A DNA stretch of 16,984 nucleotides, taken from contig JADJSS010000012.1 of NCBI GenBank assembly GCA_016711605.1, forward strand, positions 1-16,984. The letters run 5' to 3'. Below, one piece after another: positions 1-8,169 of this stretch (the first letter of the stretch is position 1; every line of letters starts with the position of its first letter). The DNA is from Saprospirales bacterium (GTDB lineage: Bacteria > Bacteroidota > Bacteroidia > Chitinophagales > JADIYW01). The notes under the pieces were generated by a model that was not told the DNA's origin, made no database searches, and saw nothing but the letters and a program-made list of their open reading frames with translations. A program made the position numbers and the translations under genes.

Positions 1-67
1 TATATCTCTGTTTAATCTGTGTTCCGTTTCTCTTTTTCCGGAATAAATGGTCGTCTTTTAGAATCAA
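1..67 (-). CDS. infC: translation initiation factor IF-3, N-terminal fragment
   Basis: This is the extreme N-terminus of IF-3, the factor that binds the 30S subunit and checks start-codon choice; the rest lies beyond the left edge. On the minus strand one frame reads KRRPFIPEK and the next frame continues RETEHRLNRDI. Adding one A to the A-run near bases 36-40 joins them, and the EHRLNRDI stretch fits the RINxxI motif that opens the IF-3 N-domain. No ATG is visible. TTG (67-65) and ATT (64-62) are candidate starts but need one more base in the A-run at 56-59. Many bacteria start infC with AUU, so ATT is plausible. Position downstream of thrS on the same strand supports the call. The fragment is too short for certainty. 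Confidence 0.6.
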   Translation of the reverse strand, partial: MILKDDHLFRKKRNGTQIKQRY

Positions 68-109
68 GTTATTTGTTTAAGTTAAAAGTTATTTGTTATT
101 AGTTATATG
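66..109 (-). repeat. degenerate heptamer repeat and left inverted-repeat arm
   Basis: Read on the minus strand this is a run of AC-starting heptamers: ACTAATA, ACAAATA, ACTTTTA, ACTTAAA, then ACTTGAT at the infC start. On the plus strand, AAGTTATTTGTT occurs at 66-77 and again at 86-97. Bases 88-105 match the reverse complement of 496-513 at 17 of 18 positions, so this is the left arm of an inverted repeat around the four-helix-bundle gene. Function unknown. Confidence 0.7.
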
Positions 110-465
110 GATTCAATTTTTGCTTTTAATAGATATCGAATATAACCATTTATAAGTGCATTGTTTTATTTTATTTTTGTCGATGTTCGTTTAATTGTTC
201 TGTTTGTTATGTATTCAGATTCTTGTGCAATTAATAAGTGATCTAATAATTCCATTAATGAACCTCTACTATTTCTGCAAAATTTTGCATTGTCTAAATA
301 ATGAAATCTTCCAACCTTCAACAATATTATTAGTTACACTTCGAACATCTTATCATTTGGTCAACTAATCTATATTTTCTTCAATTGGAAATGTTCTTCG
401 TTTTTTGATTTTCTTGTCTCAATTCAGCACCTGCTCCAACATTCTAAACTTTCAAATGTGGTTAT
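103..465 (-). pseudogene. four-helix-bundle (S23 / 23S intervening-sequence type) protein, frame broken
   Basis: No long open frame exists here, but translating all three minus-strand frames gives a collinear set of pieces from one protein: TTFESLECWS, AELRQE, TFPIEE, YRLVDQMIRCS, VTNNIVEG, FHYLDNAKFCRNSRGSLM, ELLDHLLIAQESEYITN and INGYIRYLLKAKIESI, ending at TAA (105-103). This is the order and wording of the four-helix-bundle family (TIGR02436), known from open frames inside 23S rRNA intervening sequences and common in Bacteroidota. The size of about 120 residues fits the family. At least five indels separate the pieces, several at short homopolymers, so sequencing error is as likely as decay. 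The start is uncertain, since no ATG is seen near 465. It lies between thrS and infC, on the same strand, and is flanked by inverted heptamer repeats. The biological role of the family is unknown. Confidence 0.8.
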
Positions 466-490
466 TTTATTTTAAGATAATCTATTTCAA

Positions 491-518
491 ACTATTAACT
501 TATAACAAATAACGTATA
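491..518 (+). repeat. degenerate heptamer repeat and right inverted-repeat arm
   Basis: Four consecutive heptamers, ACTATTA, ACTTATA, ACAAATA and ACGTATA, lie just beyond the thrS stop. Bases 492-513 are an inverted copy of 88-109, with 17 of the first 18 positions identical. In a thrS-infC transcript the two arms could pair and enclose the four-helix-bundle gene. This resembles the stems that bound rRNA intervening sequences, but that comparison is inference. Confidence 0.7.
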
Positions 519-525
519 TCTACTG

Positions 526-2454
526 TTAATTATTTAATTCTTCTTGCAATATTACAACAAAATCTTCAATAGTAAAAGCACCAAGGTCACCTTTTCCATG
601 TTTTCTAACAGAAATTTGTTGAGTGCCTACTTCTCTCACCAATTACTGTCATATAAGGCACTTTCATCCTTCTGCATCTCTAATTTTCTTTCCAATTTCT
701 CAGCGCGTTCATCTAAATTGTACTCTAAATCCACTTTTGCTTTTAATGTTGCAGCAGCTTAGTTTCTGCATATGCTAAAACTTATCGCTGATAGGCAAAA
801 TAGAAATTTGTTTGCTTGGCGCTAACCACAATGGAAAATTACCAACTGTGCTCAATTTAAAATCGCAACAAAACGTTCTACCGAACCAAATGGAGCACGG
901 TGAATCATTACAGGACGATGTCTTTCGTTATCGGCACCAATGTATTCTAATTTAAAACGTTCCGGTAAATTGTAATCCAACCTGAATAGTACCTAATTGC
1001 CAGCTTCTGCCAATTACGTCTTTTACCATGAAGTCTAATTTTGGTCCGTAGAACGCAGCTTCGCCACCATTCATTACAGTTTGCAGACCTTTTTCTGCTG
1101 CAGATTGCCCCATAGTTGCTTGTTCTGCTTTTGCCCAATTTTCGTCCAGATCCAATATATTTATCTTTATTTTCAGGATCATAGTGATATTTGTGCAGTA
1201 AACCCTCAGTAAAACCTAATTTTTTAAATACCAATTGTACCAAATCAATTACTGTTTTAAATTCATCTTTCAATTGATCTGGTGTGTGCAAATATACTGC
1301 ATCATCTTGAGTAAAACCACGAACACGTGTTAAACCGTGTAATTCACCGCTTTGCTCATAACGATAAACCGTTCCAAATTCTGCTACACGATAAGGTAAA
1401 TCTTTGTATGATTTTGGAATGTGATTAAAGATTTCGCAATGATGCGGACAATTCATTGGTTTTAAGAAAAACTCTTCGTTCTCTTCTGGTGTTAATATAG
1501 GTTGGAAAGAATCTTTACCATATTTTCGTAATAACCTGATGTTACATACAAATCTTTTTTTGCCAATATGTGGTGTTACTACCGGCAAATAGCCTCTTTC
1601 TATTTGTTCTTTTTTTAAGAAATCAGTTAATTGCTCGCGCAGGAAAGTTCCGTTTGGCAACCATAATGGTAAACCAGAGCCTACTTTTTGTGAGAACGCA
1701 AATAATTCCAATTGCTGACCTAATTTTCTGTGGTCGCGCTTTTCAGCTTCTTCAATAAACGCAAGTGTTCATCTAATTCTGTTGATTAGGAAATGTAACA
1801 CCATAAATACGAGTGAGCTGTTTTCGTTTTTCATCACCACGCCAGTACGCACCAGCCACTTTCATCAATTTTATCGCTTTGATATGACCTGTATTAGGAA
1901 TATGCGGTCCGCGACATAAATCAGTAAAATTTCCTTGATTATAGAAAGTAATTTGACCATCTTCCAAACCTTCCAATAATTCCAGTTTATATTCATCGCC
2001 TTTTGCTTCGAAATAGTTGATAGCATCAGCTTTAGAAATATCTTGTCTTTTGTATTCACTTTTCAGATTTGCCAATTCAGCCATTTTCTTTTCAATCTTT
2101 GGCAAATCAGCTAAAGTGATAGAAACATCACCAGTATCAATATCATAATAAAAACCATTTTCAATTGGCGGTCCAATGCCAAATTTTACGCCTTTATATA
2201 AAGCTTCCATTGCTTCTGCAAATAAATGTGCTGAAGAATGCCAGAAAGTAGATTTTCCGTTCGTATCGTTCCAGGTCAGTAATTTGATCGTAGCATCAGC
2301 GTTTATTGCGCGTTGCGTCTTGCACTTCGCCATTAATTTCTGCTGCCAATACTTTTTTGGCAAGCTATTGCTGAGTTGACCAGCAATTTCTAAAGCAGTA
2401 ATTCCTTCATTGAATTCTTTATGCACCATCCGGAAAGGTAATTTTAATACTCAT
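526..2454 (-). CDS. thrS: threonine--tRNA ligase, full length but frame broken by many indels
   Basis: Threonyl-tRNA synthetase charges tRNA-Thr in the cytoplasm. The span fits about 643 codons, the usual family length. The start is ATG at 2454-2452, giving MSIKITFPDG, the opening of the TGS domain. Then come the editing-domain HSSAH motif, CRGPHIPNTGHIKAIKLMKV, the class II motif region PLWLPNGTFLREQL, MNCPHHCEIF with a zinc-binding Cys, motif 2 around YRYEQSGELHGLTRVRGFTQ, and motif 3 near HRAPFGSVERF. The anticodon-binding domain ends QEELNN before TAA (528-526). Frame changes occur near 2420, 2357, 2307, 1780, 1735, 1550, 1150, 980, 860, 750, 695, 675 and 630. The two near 2357 and 2307 compensate each other, so the 218-codon frame there contains a wrong-frame stretch. 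Homology continues through all breaks and the gene is normally essential, so I read this as an intact gene with base-calling errors. Confidence 0.93.
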
Positions 2455-2467
2455 AATTTTGTAAGCG

Positions 2468-2500
2468 CAAATTTACAATTTAGCAATTACAAATCACAAT
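2468..2500 (-). promoter_or_regulatory. candidate thrS promoter (TAnnTTTG type)
   Basis: On the minus strand TAAATTTG at 2475-2468 matches the Bacteroidota -7 consensus TAnnTTTG. A TTG lies 21 bases upstream (2499-2497) at about the expected -33 spacing. The transcript would start only a few bases before the ATG at 2454, giving a very short leader. This rests on motif matching only. Confidence 0.45.
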
Positions 2501-2568
2501 CAAACTAAAATGATTTTAATGTTATGGACATAGAATAATAGAAAGGTGATATTTGTATGTTTATGTTG

Positions 2569-4157
2569 TTAAGTAAAATCCTCTGCTACAATTTTTTCCA
2601 TAGCACGTTCTGCTAATGCAGCTATTGTAAGTGCAGGATTGGCGCATGCTGAAAATCCTGGCATCATGGAGCCGTCTAAACAATATAAGTTTTTGTAACC
2701 ATTTAATCTGCCAAAGTAATCACTGGTAATTCCTAAAACAGCACCACCAAGTGGATGATAAGTAAAGTCATCACCAAAACCTAATCCATTAAAATACCAA
2801 AATTTTTCTAAAACACCACCATTAGCAGTATTTAGTCTGTCAATAAAGCTTTGCATAGCTCTTCTTGAAATATCCATTTGTGATTTGTCAAAAAATAATT
2901 CTGCGTTATCTGTTGTTGGATTGTACTTGAAGTAACCGCGATTTGGATTTTTGGTAATTGCTAATGTAAGTAATTGTCGTAATTCCATTCCAATTGGAAA
3001 TGGCGCCTGTTCAGCTAATAATGGTGTCACAGGATTATTTAAATCACCATATGCAGTAACTGGAACACTGCCTTGTTCTGCACCTGTATCTTCTTGAATA
3101 TTTGCACGCATTGCCATGATATTTCCATTATTTCCCCAATGTTTTCCAATTTCATCGCTTAAATTTGGCAAACCACCAGTATGTTTTGATTTTAATAGAA
3201 TATTCATGGTGCCAACAACACCAGCATTAACAAAAAGGTGAGTACAGGTATAAGTTTTGATTTGTACAGTTTCACCTTGTTCATTAATTTTAAAAACAGT
3301 TAATTCATATTTTCCATTTGGTAATTGTTTAATACTGTCAACTTTATGCAAGGTTTCAATCGTAAGATTTCCTGTAGCTTTTGCAGCTGGAATATAATTT
3401 CTATCTAAACTGTTTTTAAAACCGTTGTTTGAACCATATAATAATTCACCAACAATAGACGATTTCTCAACAGTTCCATTAATTTCATTTCTAATGATAC
3501 TAAAGTCTACGCCTGCATTCAGCATAACTTTTTGCATTCCTGCATTCTGACAATGATTAAGTCCAACTCTTGCATACTTGTAATATTTACTATCTAAAAT
3601 ATCTTGTGGAACTTCTGAAAAATCTAATACACTTTTTACTTTAGGATACCATTTGCTTAGCATTTCACTATAATCAACATATGGAAAGTACTCATTCCAT
3701 AATGAAGGTTGAGCATAAGGCAACATTGCGCCATAAACAACAGAGCCACCACCAAGACAGGTTCCTCTATATATTTTCATGTATGATGTCGGATATTCAA
3801 CTCTGTCTAATACACCAACAAATTTTGGAATATCAAATTGTATAGATGTTACAGGTAAAATAGTTTTTCTTTTTAACCAAGAAGAACGACCATCTGGTGT
3901 TAATGTTTTAGTAAATGGTTTACTACCAGGTTTTACTTCATATTGCTTACCCATTTCCAGCATTAATGTTTTAATACCAGCTTGTGTTAGTCTTAAAGCA
4001 GACACAGATGCGCCAAATCCAGAGCCAATTACGATGGCTTCCATTGGTGAAGTCGTTTACTGCGATTGTTTCTTTTACAAGCTGCCAGGTATAGATGCAG
4101 CTACGCCAGCCATTGTGGAAAGTTTTACAAACTTTCGTCTTGAAATAGATTTTTCAT
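2569..4157 (-). CDS. exported GMC flavoprotein, cholesterol-oxidase-like, with Tat signal behind frameshifts
   Basis: This is an FAD-dependent oxidoreductase close to class I (GMC-fold) cholesterol oxidases such as the Streptomyces enzyme, which oxidise and isomerise 3-beta-hydroxysterols using oxygen. Counting from the internal Met at 4044-4042, the FAD-binding GSGFGA is at residues 7-12, LMLEMG at 27-32, RGTCLGGGS at 93-101, GNNGNIM at 304-310 and the YHPLGG signature at 429-434. Residues matching the cholesterol oxidase catalytic set are Glu354, His430 and Asn469. Upstream of that Met another frame encodes SRRKFVKLSTMAGVAASIPG, a twin-arginine signal, reached from ATG at 4157-4155. Joining it needs small repairs near 4147, 4080 and 4045, after which the linker reads SLVKETIAVNDFTNG. 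The product is therefore probably a folded, exported flavoenzyme. The true substrate (sterol, hopanoid-like or other alcohol) cannot be read from the sequence. It lies upstream of thrS on the same strand but has its own likely promoter. Confidence 0.88.
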
Positions 4158-4188
4158 TAATAAATTAGGTTAATTGTTTACAGCTAAC

Positions 4189-4196
4189 CAAATATA
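4189..4196 (-). promoter_or_regulatory. candidate -7 promoter element of the GMC oxidase gene
   Basis: TATATTTG on the minus strand fits TAnnTTTG and lies about 31 bases before the ATG at 4157-4155, which is the start that includes the Tat signal. I see no convincing -33 TTTG at the right distance; the region upstream is A/T runs. Confidence 0.35.
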
Positions 4197-4377
4197 GGTA
4201 TTCTTTTTATAAAAAAAATCTAAACAGACTTTTTTATATTTTAATAGATTTACTATCTAGTAGATATTACATGATATTTGATGACCAAAATTCTTGCAAG
4301 AAATTTAAATTTCGTAGGGCAATTTATTATTACAAAAGCTAAGCTAATGCAATTATCTTAAAATCCGTATCTAAAAA

Positions 4378-5124
4378 CTAGTAGTAAGTAAAGGTGTTTT
4401 TGATAATCAACGCATCGGTTGTTATGTATTGTGTAGCTACTCGACCAAAGTTGTCGAACTCGTAAGTGTAATTGATCGTTGAAGTTGTTTCAATTATTGG
4501 CAATTGAAACAAATTGGTTGATTTTGTTGTTTCTGATTTTAAAATATTTTCAGAACTTTTTCCAAGAAAAGGTTTGCCAAAATTCTCGTTGCCAATAGTA
4601 TTTGTATTGCTGAAATAAGTATAATTAGTTGTGGAAACACCGTAACCAATTAAACCAGAAAAATGTGCAATGCGTTGCGTGAAATTGGTTCCATCATTAA
4701 ATAAAGTATCATTAGTAGCATAATCAGTAATGCTATAAAAATAGGTTTTCAAAAAATCGTTTGATTCATACGAAAAACGTTCTTCTTCCAAATTAAATGT
4801 AAAAGGAGATAATTGCAGCTTTTCTATTTGTAATTTTTTAGAATTGAACAAGTATTTTGTATTCAAATAAAACGTAGAATCTTCTTTATATGAATATTGA
4901 AAAACAGAGTCGCCGACATATTCAAAAGTAGTAAAGGTCGTAAAATTAGAGTTGGTGATTTTTATAATTCTGTTTTCAGAATCGTAGGTGTAAGTTTCAG
5001 TATTATTATTGTTTTGCGATGAAGTTTTTGTTTTCACCATATAAGAAATAATAACATCTTTTTGCTTTTTGCAAGAAAAAAAGGTAGTGGAAAAAATCAA
5101 TAGAAAAATAACGAATTTATTCAT
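4378..5124 (-). CDS. putative lipoprotein with YD-repeat-like segments
   Basis: I do not recognise a named family. The N-terminus MNKFVIFLLIFSTTFFSC is a short lipoprotein signal: a charged start, a hydrophobic core and a Cys at residue 18 followed by KKQK. The mature protein is rich in Tyr, Thr, Asn and Phe. It contains TYTYDSENRIIKI and YTYEFDNFGRVATQ, which resemble the YD/RHS-type beta-strand repeats found in many Bacteroidota surface lipoproteins of unknown function. The length of 248 residues and the intact frame suggest a real gene. It is likely anchored in the inner or outer membrane. Neighbours on both sides are same-strand but separated by 87 and 220 bases, so an operon is not evident. 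Confidence 0.75.
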   Translation of the reverse strand: MNKFVIFLLIFSTTFFSCKKQKDVIISYMVKTKTSSQNNNNTETYTYDSENRIIKITNSNFTTFTTFEYVGDSVFQYSYKEDSTFYLNTKYLFNSKKLQIEKLQLSPFTFNLEEERFSYESNDFLKTYFYSITDYATNDTLFNDGTNFTQRIAHFSGLIGYGVSTTNYTYFSNTNTIGNENFGKPFLGKSSENILKSETTKSTNLFQLPIIETTSTINYTYEFDNFGRVATQYITTDALIIKNTFTYY

Positions 5125-5211
5125 CAGACATCAAATATAATACTATTTTTTGTTGATTAATAGCGAATAAATTTGCTTAGCAATTTTATAAATTACCTGA
5201 AAATAAACATA

Positions 5212-5946
5212 TTATGGAATAAACTTATAGCCAACACCACGAACCGTTTCGATGTGTTGCTTGCCGAGTTTTTTGCGAAGTTTTTTGATGTGAGTATCAA
5301 TATTTCTGTCGCCGACGATGATATCGTCGCCCCAAACTTTTAATAAAATATAGCTTCGCTTAAAAACTTTTCCAGGTCGTGAAGTCAATAAAACTACTAA
5401 CTGAAACTCTTTTTTAGATAATTTAAGTGCTTCACCTTTTTTGTAAATCATCACTTGCTCTTCATCGATTTCCAAGTTTCCGAATTTCTTAATTTCTTTT
5501 GGCGTTTCTTCGTTTTGATAGTATCTGCGCAAAACCGCTTTCACACGATTGGCAATCAATTTGGAACGTGATGTTTTTGGAATAAATTCATCAGCACCAG
5601 CATCAAAAGCAGCAATTTGCGTAAAATCATCCGCATTATTGGAAACAAAAATGATAGGCAATTTTGCAAATGTTACATCACTGCGCAAATCTGTACAAAC
5701 ATCGATTCCATCAACTTCATTTAAATTTACTTCTAAAATCACTAAGTCAGGTTTCTCTTTCTTAATGGTTGCAATCAAATCCTTCGATTTGGTAATTTCT
5801 GTAAATTTATAAATTTCAGATTTAAACACTTTGATAGTATTGTCGATACTGATTTTATCTTTATCGGCAATTAGCAGATGGTATTTTTTATTTTCTGAAT
5901 TAGTTAATTCCATAAATTCTTTGTCACTGCTAATATATTCCTTCAT
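5212..5946 (-). CDS. OmpR/PhoB-type response regulator with Glu at the phosphoacceptor position
   Basis: This 244-residue DNA-binding response regulator has a receiver domain at about residues 22-140 and a winged-helix output domain at about 150-244. The output part is well conserved: LKLSKKEFQLVVLLTSRPGKVFKR, GDRNIDTHIKKLRKKLG and the C-terminal wing TVRGVGYKF. In the receiver the usual phosphorylated Asp is Glu72 (LVILEVNLNEVDG; codon GAA at 5733-5731). The acidic pocket reads ADKD (Asp28 and Asp30). The switch Thr is Ser102, and the conserved Lys is Lys124. Glu at this site often mimics or replaces phosphorylation, so the protein may be constitutively active or act independently of a kinase (inference). 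No histidine kinase gene lies nearby. The first 20 residues precede the receiver fold; a start further in is possible. Confidence 0.92.
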   Translation of the reverse strand: MKEYISSDKEFMELTNSENKKYHLLIADKDKISIDNTIKVFKSEIYKFTEITKSKDLIATIKKEKPDLVILEVNLNEVDGIDVCTDLRSDVTFAKLPIIFVSNNADDFTQIAAFDAGADEFIPKTSRSKLIANRVKAVLRRYYQNEETPKEIKKFGNLEIDEEQVMIYKKGEALKLSKKEFQLVVLLTSRPGKVFKRSYILLKVWGDDIIVGDRNIDTHIKKLRKKLGKQHIETVRGVGYKFIP

Positions 5947-6142
5947 TTCAATAGTTTTTTAAAAATTGGACAATCTACATGTTAAATTCACACAAAGTAC
6001 AACAAACAACGCTATTTCTAAAAATGATGAGTTGATTTTTAATAAAAATGGACTTTGGAATGATATTTGTAATGTAAATCATGAAATAAATTTAATCAAT
6101 GATTTCGATAATTTTATTTCCGGTGAATCGATTATTTTAACC

Positions 6143-6150
6143 TATTTTTG
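6143..6150 (+). promoter_or_regulatory. weak candidate -7 element upstream of the peroxidase gene
   Basis: TATTTTTG fits TAnnTTTG, 58 bases before the ATG at 6209, in the divergent gap between the response regulator and the peroxidase. No clear -33 partner is seen. In such AT-rich sequence this could be chance. Confidence 0.25.
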
Positions 6151-6208
6151 AACTAAATAATGCAAATTTTGTTTTACTTTCAAACATCAAATTAAAAAAG
6201 AAAAATAA

Positions 6209-6802
6209 ATGAAAAACTTTAATAAAATAACAATGCTTTTTGTATCATTTCTACTCTTAACTGTTAGTTGCAATGCTAAAGTAGAAGCATCAAATTCTGA
6301 TAATACACCAACAGCTAAATCCATCTATGATTTCACTATGAATGATATCGATGGCAAAGCAACTCCATTAAGTAAATACAAAGGAAAAGTTGTAGTAATT
6401 GTAAACACTGCAAGCGAATGTGGTTTAGTTGCACAATTAGGAGAAATTGAAGCATTCAGCAAAAAATACGCAGATAAAGGTGTGGTGGTTTTAGGATTTC
6501 CGGCAAATAATTTTTTAGGACAAGAACCTTTAGAAAATAAAGATATTAAAACATTTTGCTCAAAAAATTATGGTGTAACTTTTCAGTTGTTTGAAAAAAT
6601 TTCTGTTAAAGGTGGAAACATTGCACCGTTGTACAAATATTTAACTGACAAAGAAGAAAATGGCGTAATTGATGCACCAGTAAAATGGAATTACCAAAAA
6701 TTCATCATTGGAAAAGATGGAAAAGTAGTATCGTCTATTTCACCACGAACTTCTGTAAATGATACTGAATTTTTGCAGAGTATAGATGACTTGTTAAAAT
6801 AA
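6209..6802 (+). CDS. glutathione peroxidase family protein, probable lipoprotein
   Basis: A thiol peroxidase of the GPx/BtuE family that reduces hydrogen peroxide or organic hydroperoxides; bacterial members usually draw electrons from thioredoxin rather than glutathione. After a signal sequence ending LLLTVSC (Cys21, likely lipidated) comes a thioredoxin fold. The peroxidatic Cys71 is in NTASECG, Gln105 in NNFLGQEP, and Trp160-Asn161 in WNYQKF, completing the usual Cys-Gln-Trp-Asn set. The Cys in the common FPCNQF motif is Ala here, but Cys117 (IKTFCSKNYGVTF) sits where the resolving Cys of thioredoxin-dependent GPx enzymes is found. It is probably a periplasmic or membrane-anchored peroxide scavenger. 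A strong terminator follows directly, so it is likely a single-gene transcript. Confidence 0.92.
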   Translation: MKNFNKITMLFVSFLLLTVSCNAKVEASNSDNTPTAKSIYDFTMNDIDGKATPLSKYKGKVVVIVNTASECGLVAQLGEIEAFSKKYADKGVVVLGFPANNFLGQEPLENKDIKTFCSKNYGVTFQLFEKISVKGGNIAPLYKYLTDKEENGVIDAPVKWNYQKFIIGKDGKVVSSISPRTSVNDTEFLQSIDDLLK

Positions 6803-6831
6803 AAAGCCAGTCAGGACGTAAACATCTGTTT

Positions 6832-6865
6832 GGGTTTGGATTTATCCAAACCCTTTTTTATTTTT
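6832..6865 (+). terminator. Rho-independent terminator of the peroxidase gene
   Basis: A perfect 9-base stem (GGGTTTGGA / TCCAAACCC), a TTTA loop and a T-tract (six T, A, five T) lie 30 bases after the peroxidase stop and just before the next gene's ATG at 6873. Confidence 0.88.
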
Positions 6866-6872
6866 ATAAAAT

Positions 6873-7626
6873 ATGATTTTAGAAAAATTTATACTGTTTA
6901 GAAATAAGCGGTTGCCGAAATCGCATGTGTTTAAAGCTGATTTCGCGTATGATGAACATTTTCATGCATTAAAAATTGATGATGAACATTTTTCTATAAA
7001 TGCAATTCACTTAAAATCAGAGAAGCCAAAAGGTATTGTTTTTTTTCTGCATGGAACACTCAACCATATACAATATCATATACCTTTGTGCTATGAATTT
7101 TTACATAATAATTTCGATGTTTACTTGTTAGATTATCCAACGTATGGAAAAAGTAAAGGAAAAATAAACGAAACCTATTTATATAAAATCGCACAACATG
7201 TATATGATGAATGCATGAAGAACGAGCGTTCAAAGTATGTAAATTACACGAAAAAAATAATTGTTGGAAGATCTTTAGGAACTGCATTGGCTTCAAATTT
7301 AGCAACAAAAGCAACGGCTGACGAACTGATTTTAATTACACCATATTACAACATGCCTGATTTAATTGGTCATTTATTAAAAAGAAAAAACCAGCAAAAC
7401 TCAAAAATTATTTTCCAAATCATGAGCATGTTCCAAATGTAAAATTCCAATCACTATTTTTCATGGCACAAAAGATCAGTTGATTCCACATTCAATTGCT
7501 GAAAAACTAAAACAGCATCTAAAACCAACAGATTTGTTTGTTACGTTGCCAAATTCTACTCATTTTAATGTGCATCTGCACGATGACTACAAAAAAGATA
7601 AAAAATATTTTGTCTTAATTTGTTGA
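6873..7626 (+). CDS. alpha/beta hydrolase, frameshifted near its last third
   Basis: A serine hydrolase of the alpha/beta fold, of a Bem46/prolyl-oligopeptidase-like type with unknown substrate. The oxyanion-hole region is IVFFLHG (residues 55-61), and the nucleophile elbow is GRSLG with Ser134. The open frame stops at 7442, but homology continues in another frame: from about 7385 one frame reads FPNHEHVPNV, and after about 7442 another reads IPITIFHGTKDQLIPHSIAE and NSTHFNVHLHDDY. These supply the acid Asp (TKDQ) and catalytic His (STHF), and run to TGA at 7624-7626. Both shifts lie in A-runs (AGAAAAAACC and GTAAAATTCC) and each can be repaired by adding one A. The repaired length of about 250 residues is normal for the fold. 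The last residues after DDYKK look uncertain and may hide another indel. Confidence 0.85.
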
Positions 7627-7799
7627 TTTTCAATTTATTGTAATTTTATTAAAAATATTTTCCAAAAATTTATGGAATCTGAGCACTTCATGTATCTAAA
7701 TAGCAGAAGCATTTGTTTGGAAGTACTTAAATCGCGAAAAACAAAAAATGAATGTTTCTAAATAAATTGATTTTTTAAACAAATAAAAAAAGTAAAAAC

Positions 7800-8138
7800 A
7801 TGTCAGCAATCAGAAATCAAGTTCAGTTAATCGGAAACTTAGGACAAAAACCAGAAATCAAAACATTTGGTAAAGACCAAAAAATGGCAACCTTAAACAT
7901 CGCAACGTCAGATTATTATATCGACAACAAAGGCGAGCGCAAACAAGATACGCAATGGCACAGAGTTGTGGTATTTGGTAAACAGGTAGAAACTATCGAA
8001 AAGTATGTAGACAAAGGTATGCAGATTGCCATTTCAGGCAAACTAAAATACAACGAATACAACGATAAAGATGGTAACAAACGCTACTCAACAGATATTG
8101 TTGCCAATGACTTTATCTTGTTAGAAAAGAAAAACTAA
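7800..8138 (+). CDS. ssb: single-stranded DNA-binding protein, short form
   Basis: A 112-residue OB-fold protein that coats single-stranded DNA in replication, repair and recombination. The opening NQVQLIGNLGQKPEIKTFG, the middle TQWHRVVVFGKQVETIEKYV and the ending YSTDIVANDFILLEKKN follow the SSB family closely. It lacks the acidic C-terminal tip (DDDIPF-like) that normally recruits partner proteins, and ends straight after the OB fold. Short SSBs of this type are common in Bacteroidota, so it may be a paralogue of a longer housekeeping SSB elsewhere. The preceding 173-base gap (7627-7799) is AT-rich with no feature I can name. A hairpin with a T-tract follows at 8170-8204. Confidence 0.93.
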   Translation: MSAIRNQVQLIGNLGQKPEIKTFGKDQKMATLNIATSDYYIDNKGERKQDTQWHRVVVFGKQVETIEKYVDKGMQIAISGKLKYNEYNDKDGNKRYSTDIVANDFILLEKKN

Positions 8139-8169
8139 TTCGTATTTGTAGTTTAGTTCATTAGTTTGG

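Noticed and set aside
544..762. A 72-codon plus-strand frame.
   Set aside because: It is antisense to the thrS C-terminal domain, whose pieces (for example GDLGAFTIEDFVVILQE) are clearly read on the minus strand.
526..2454. Programmed frameshifting as the explanation for the broken thrS.
   Set aside because: There are about a dozen breaks in varied contexts and directions; programmed sites are single and have a slippery sequence with a stimulator.
4291..4302. TTCTTGCAAGAA, a 12-base perfect palindrome between the lipoprotein and GMC oxidase genes.
   Set aside because: It might be an operator, but it is a single short copy, about 95 bases from the nearest candidate promoter, with no partner site.
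5311..5331. A palindrome in the response regulator gene (GCCGACGAT / ATCGTCGCC around GAT).
   Set aside because: Only short arms with a mismatch, and the residues it encodes (GDDIIVGDR) fall within the usual winged-helix wording, so chance is likely.
5966..6151. A 61-codon plus-strand frame in the gap between the response regulator and the peroxidase.
   Set aside because: It needs a TTG start, shows no motif or homology I recognise, and covers the space where the two divergent promoters must lie.
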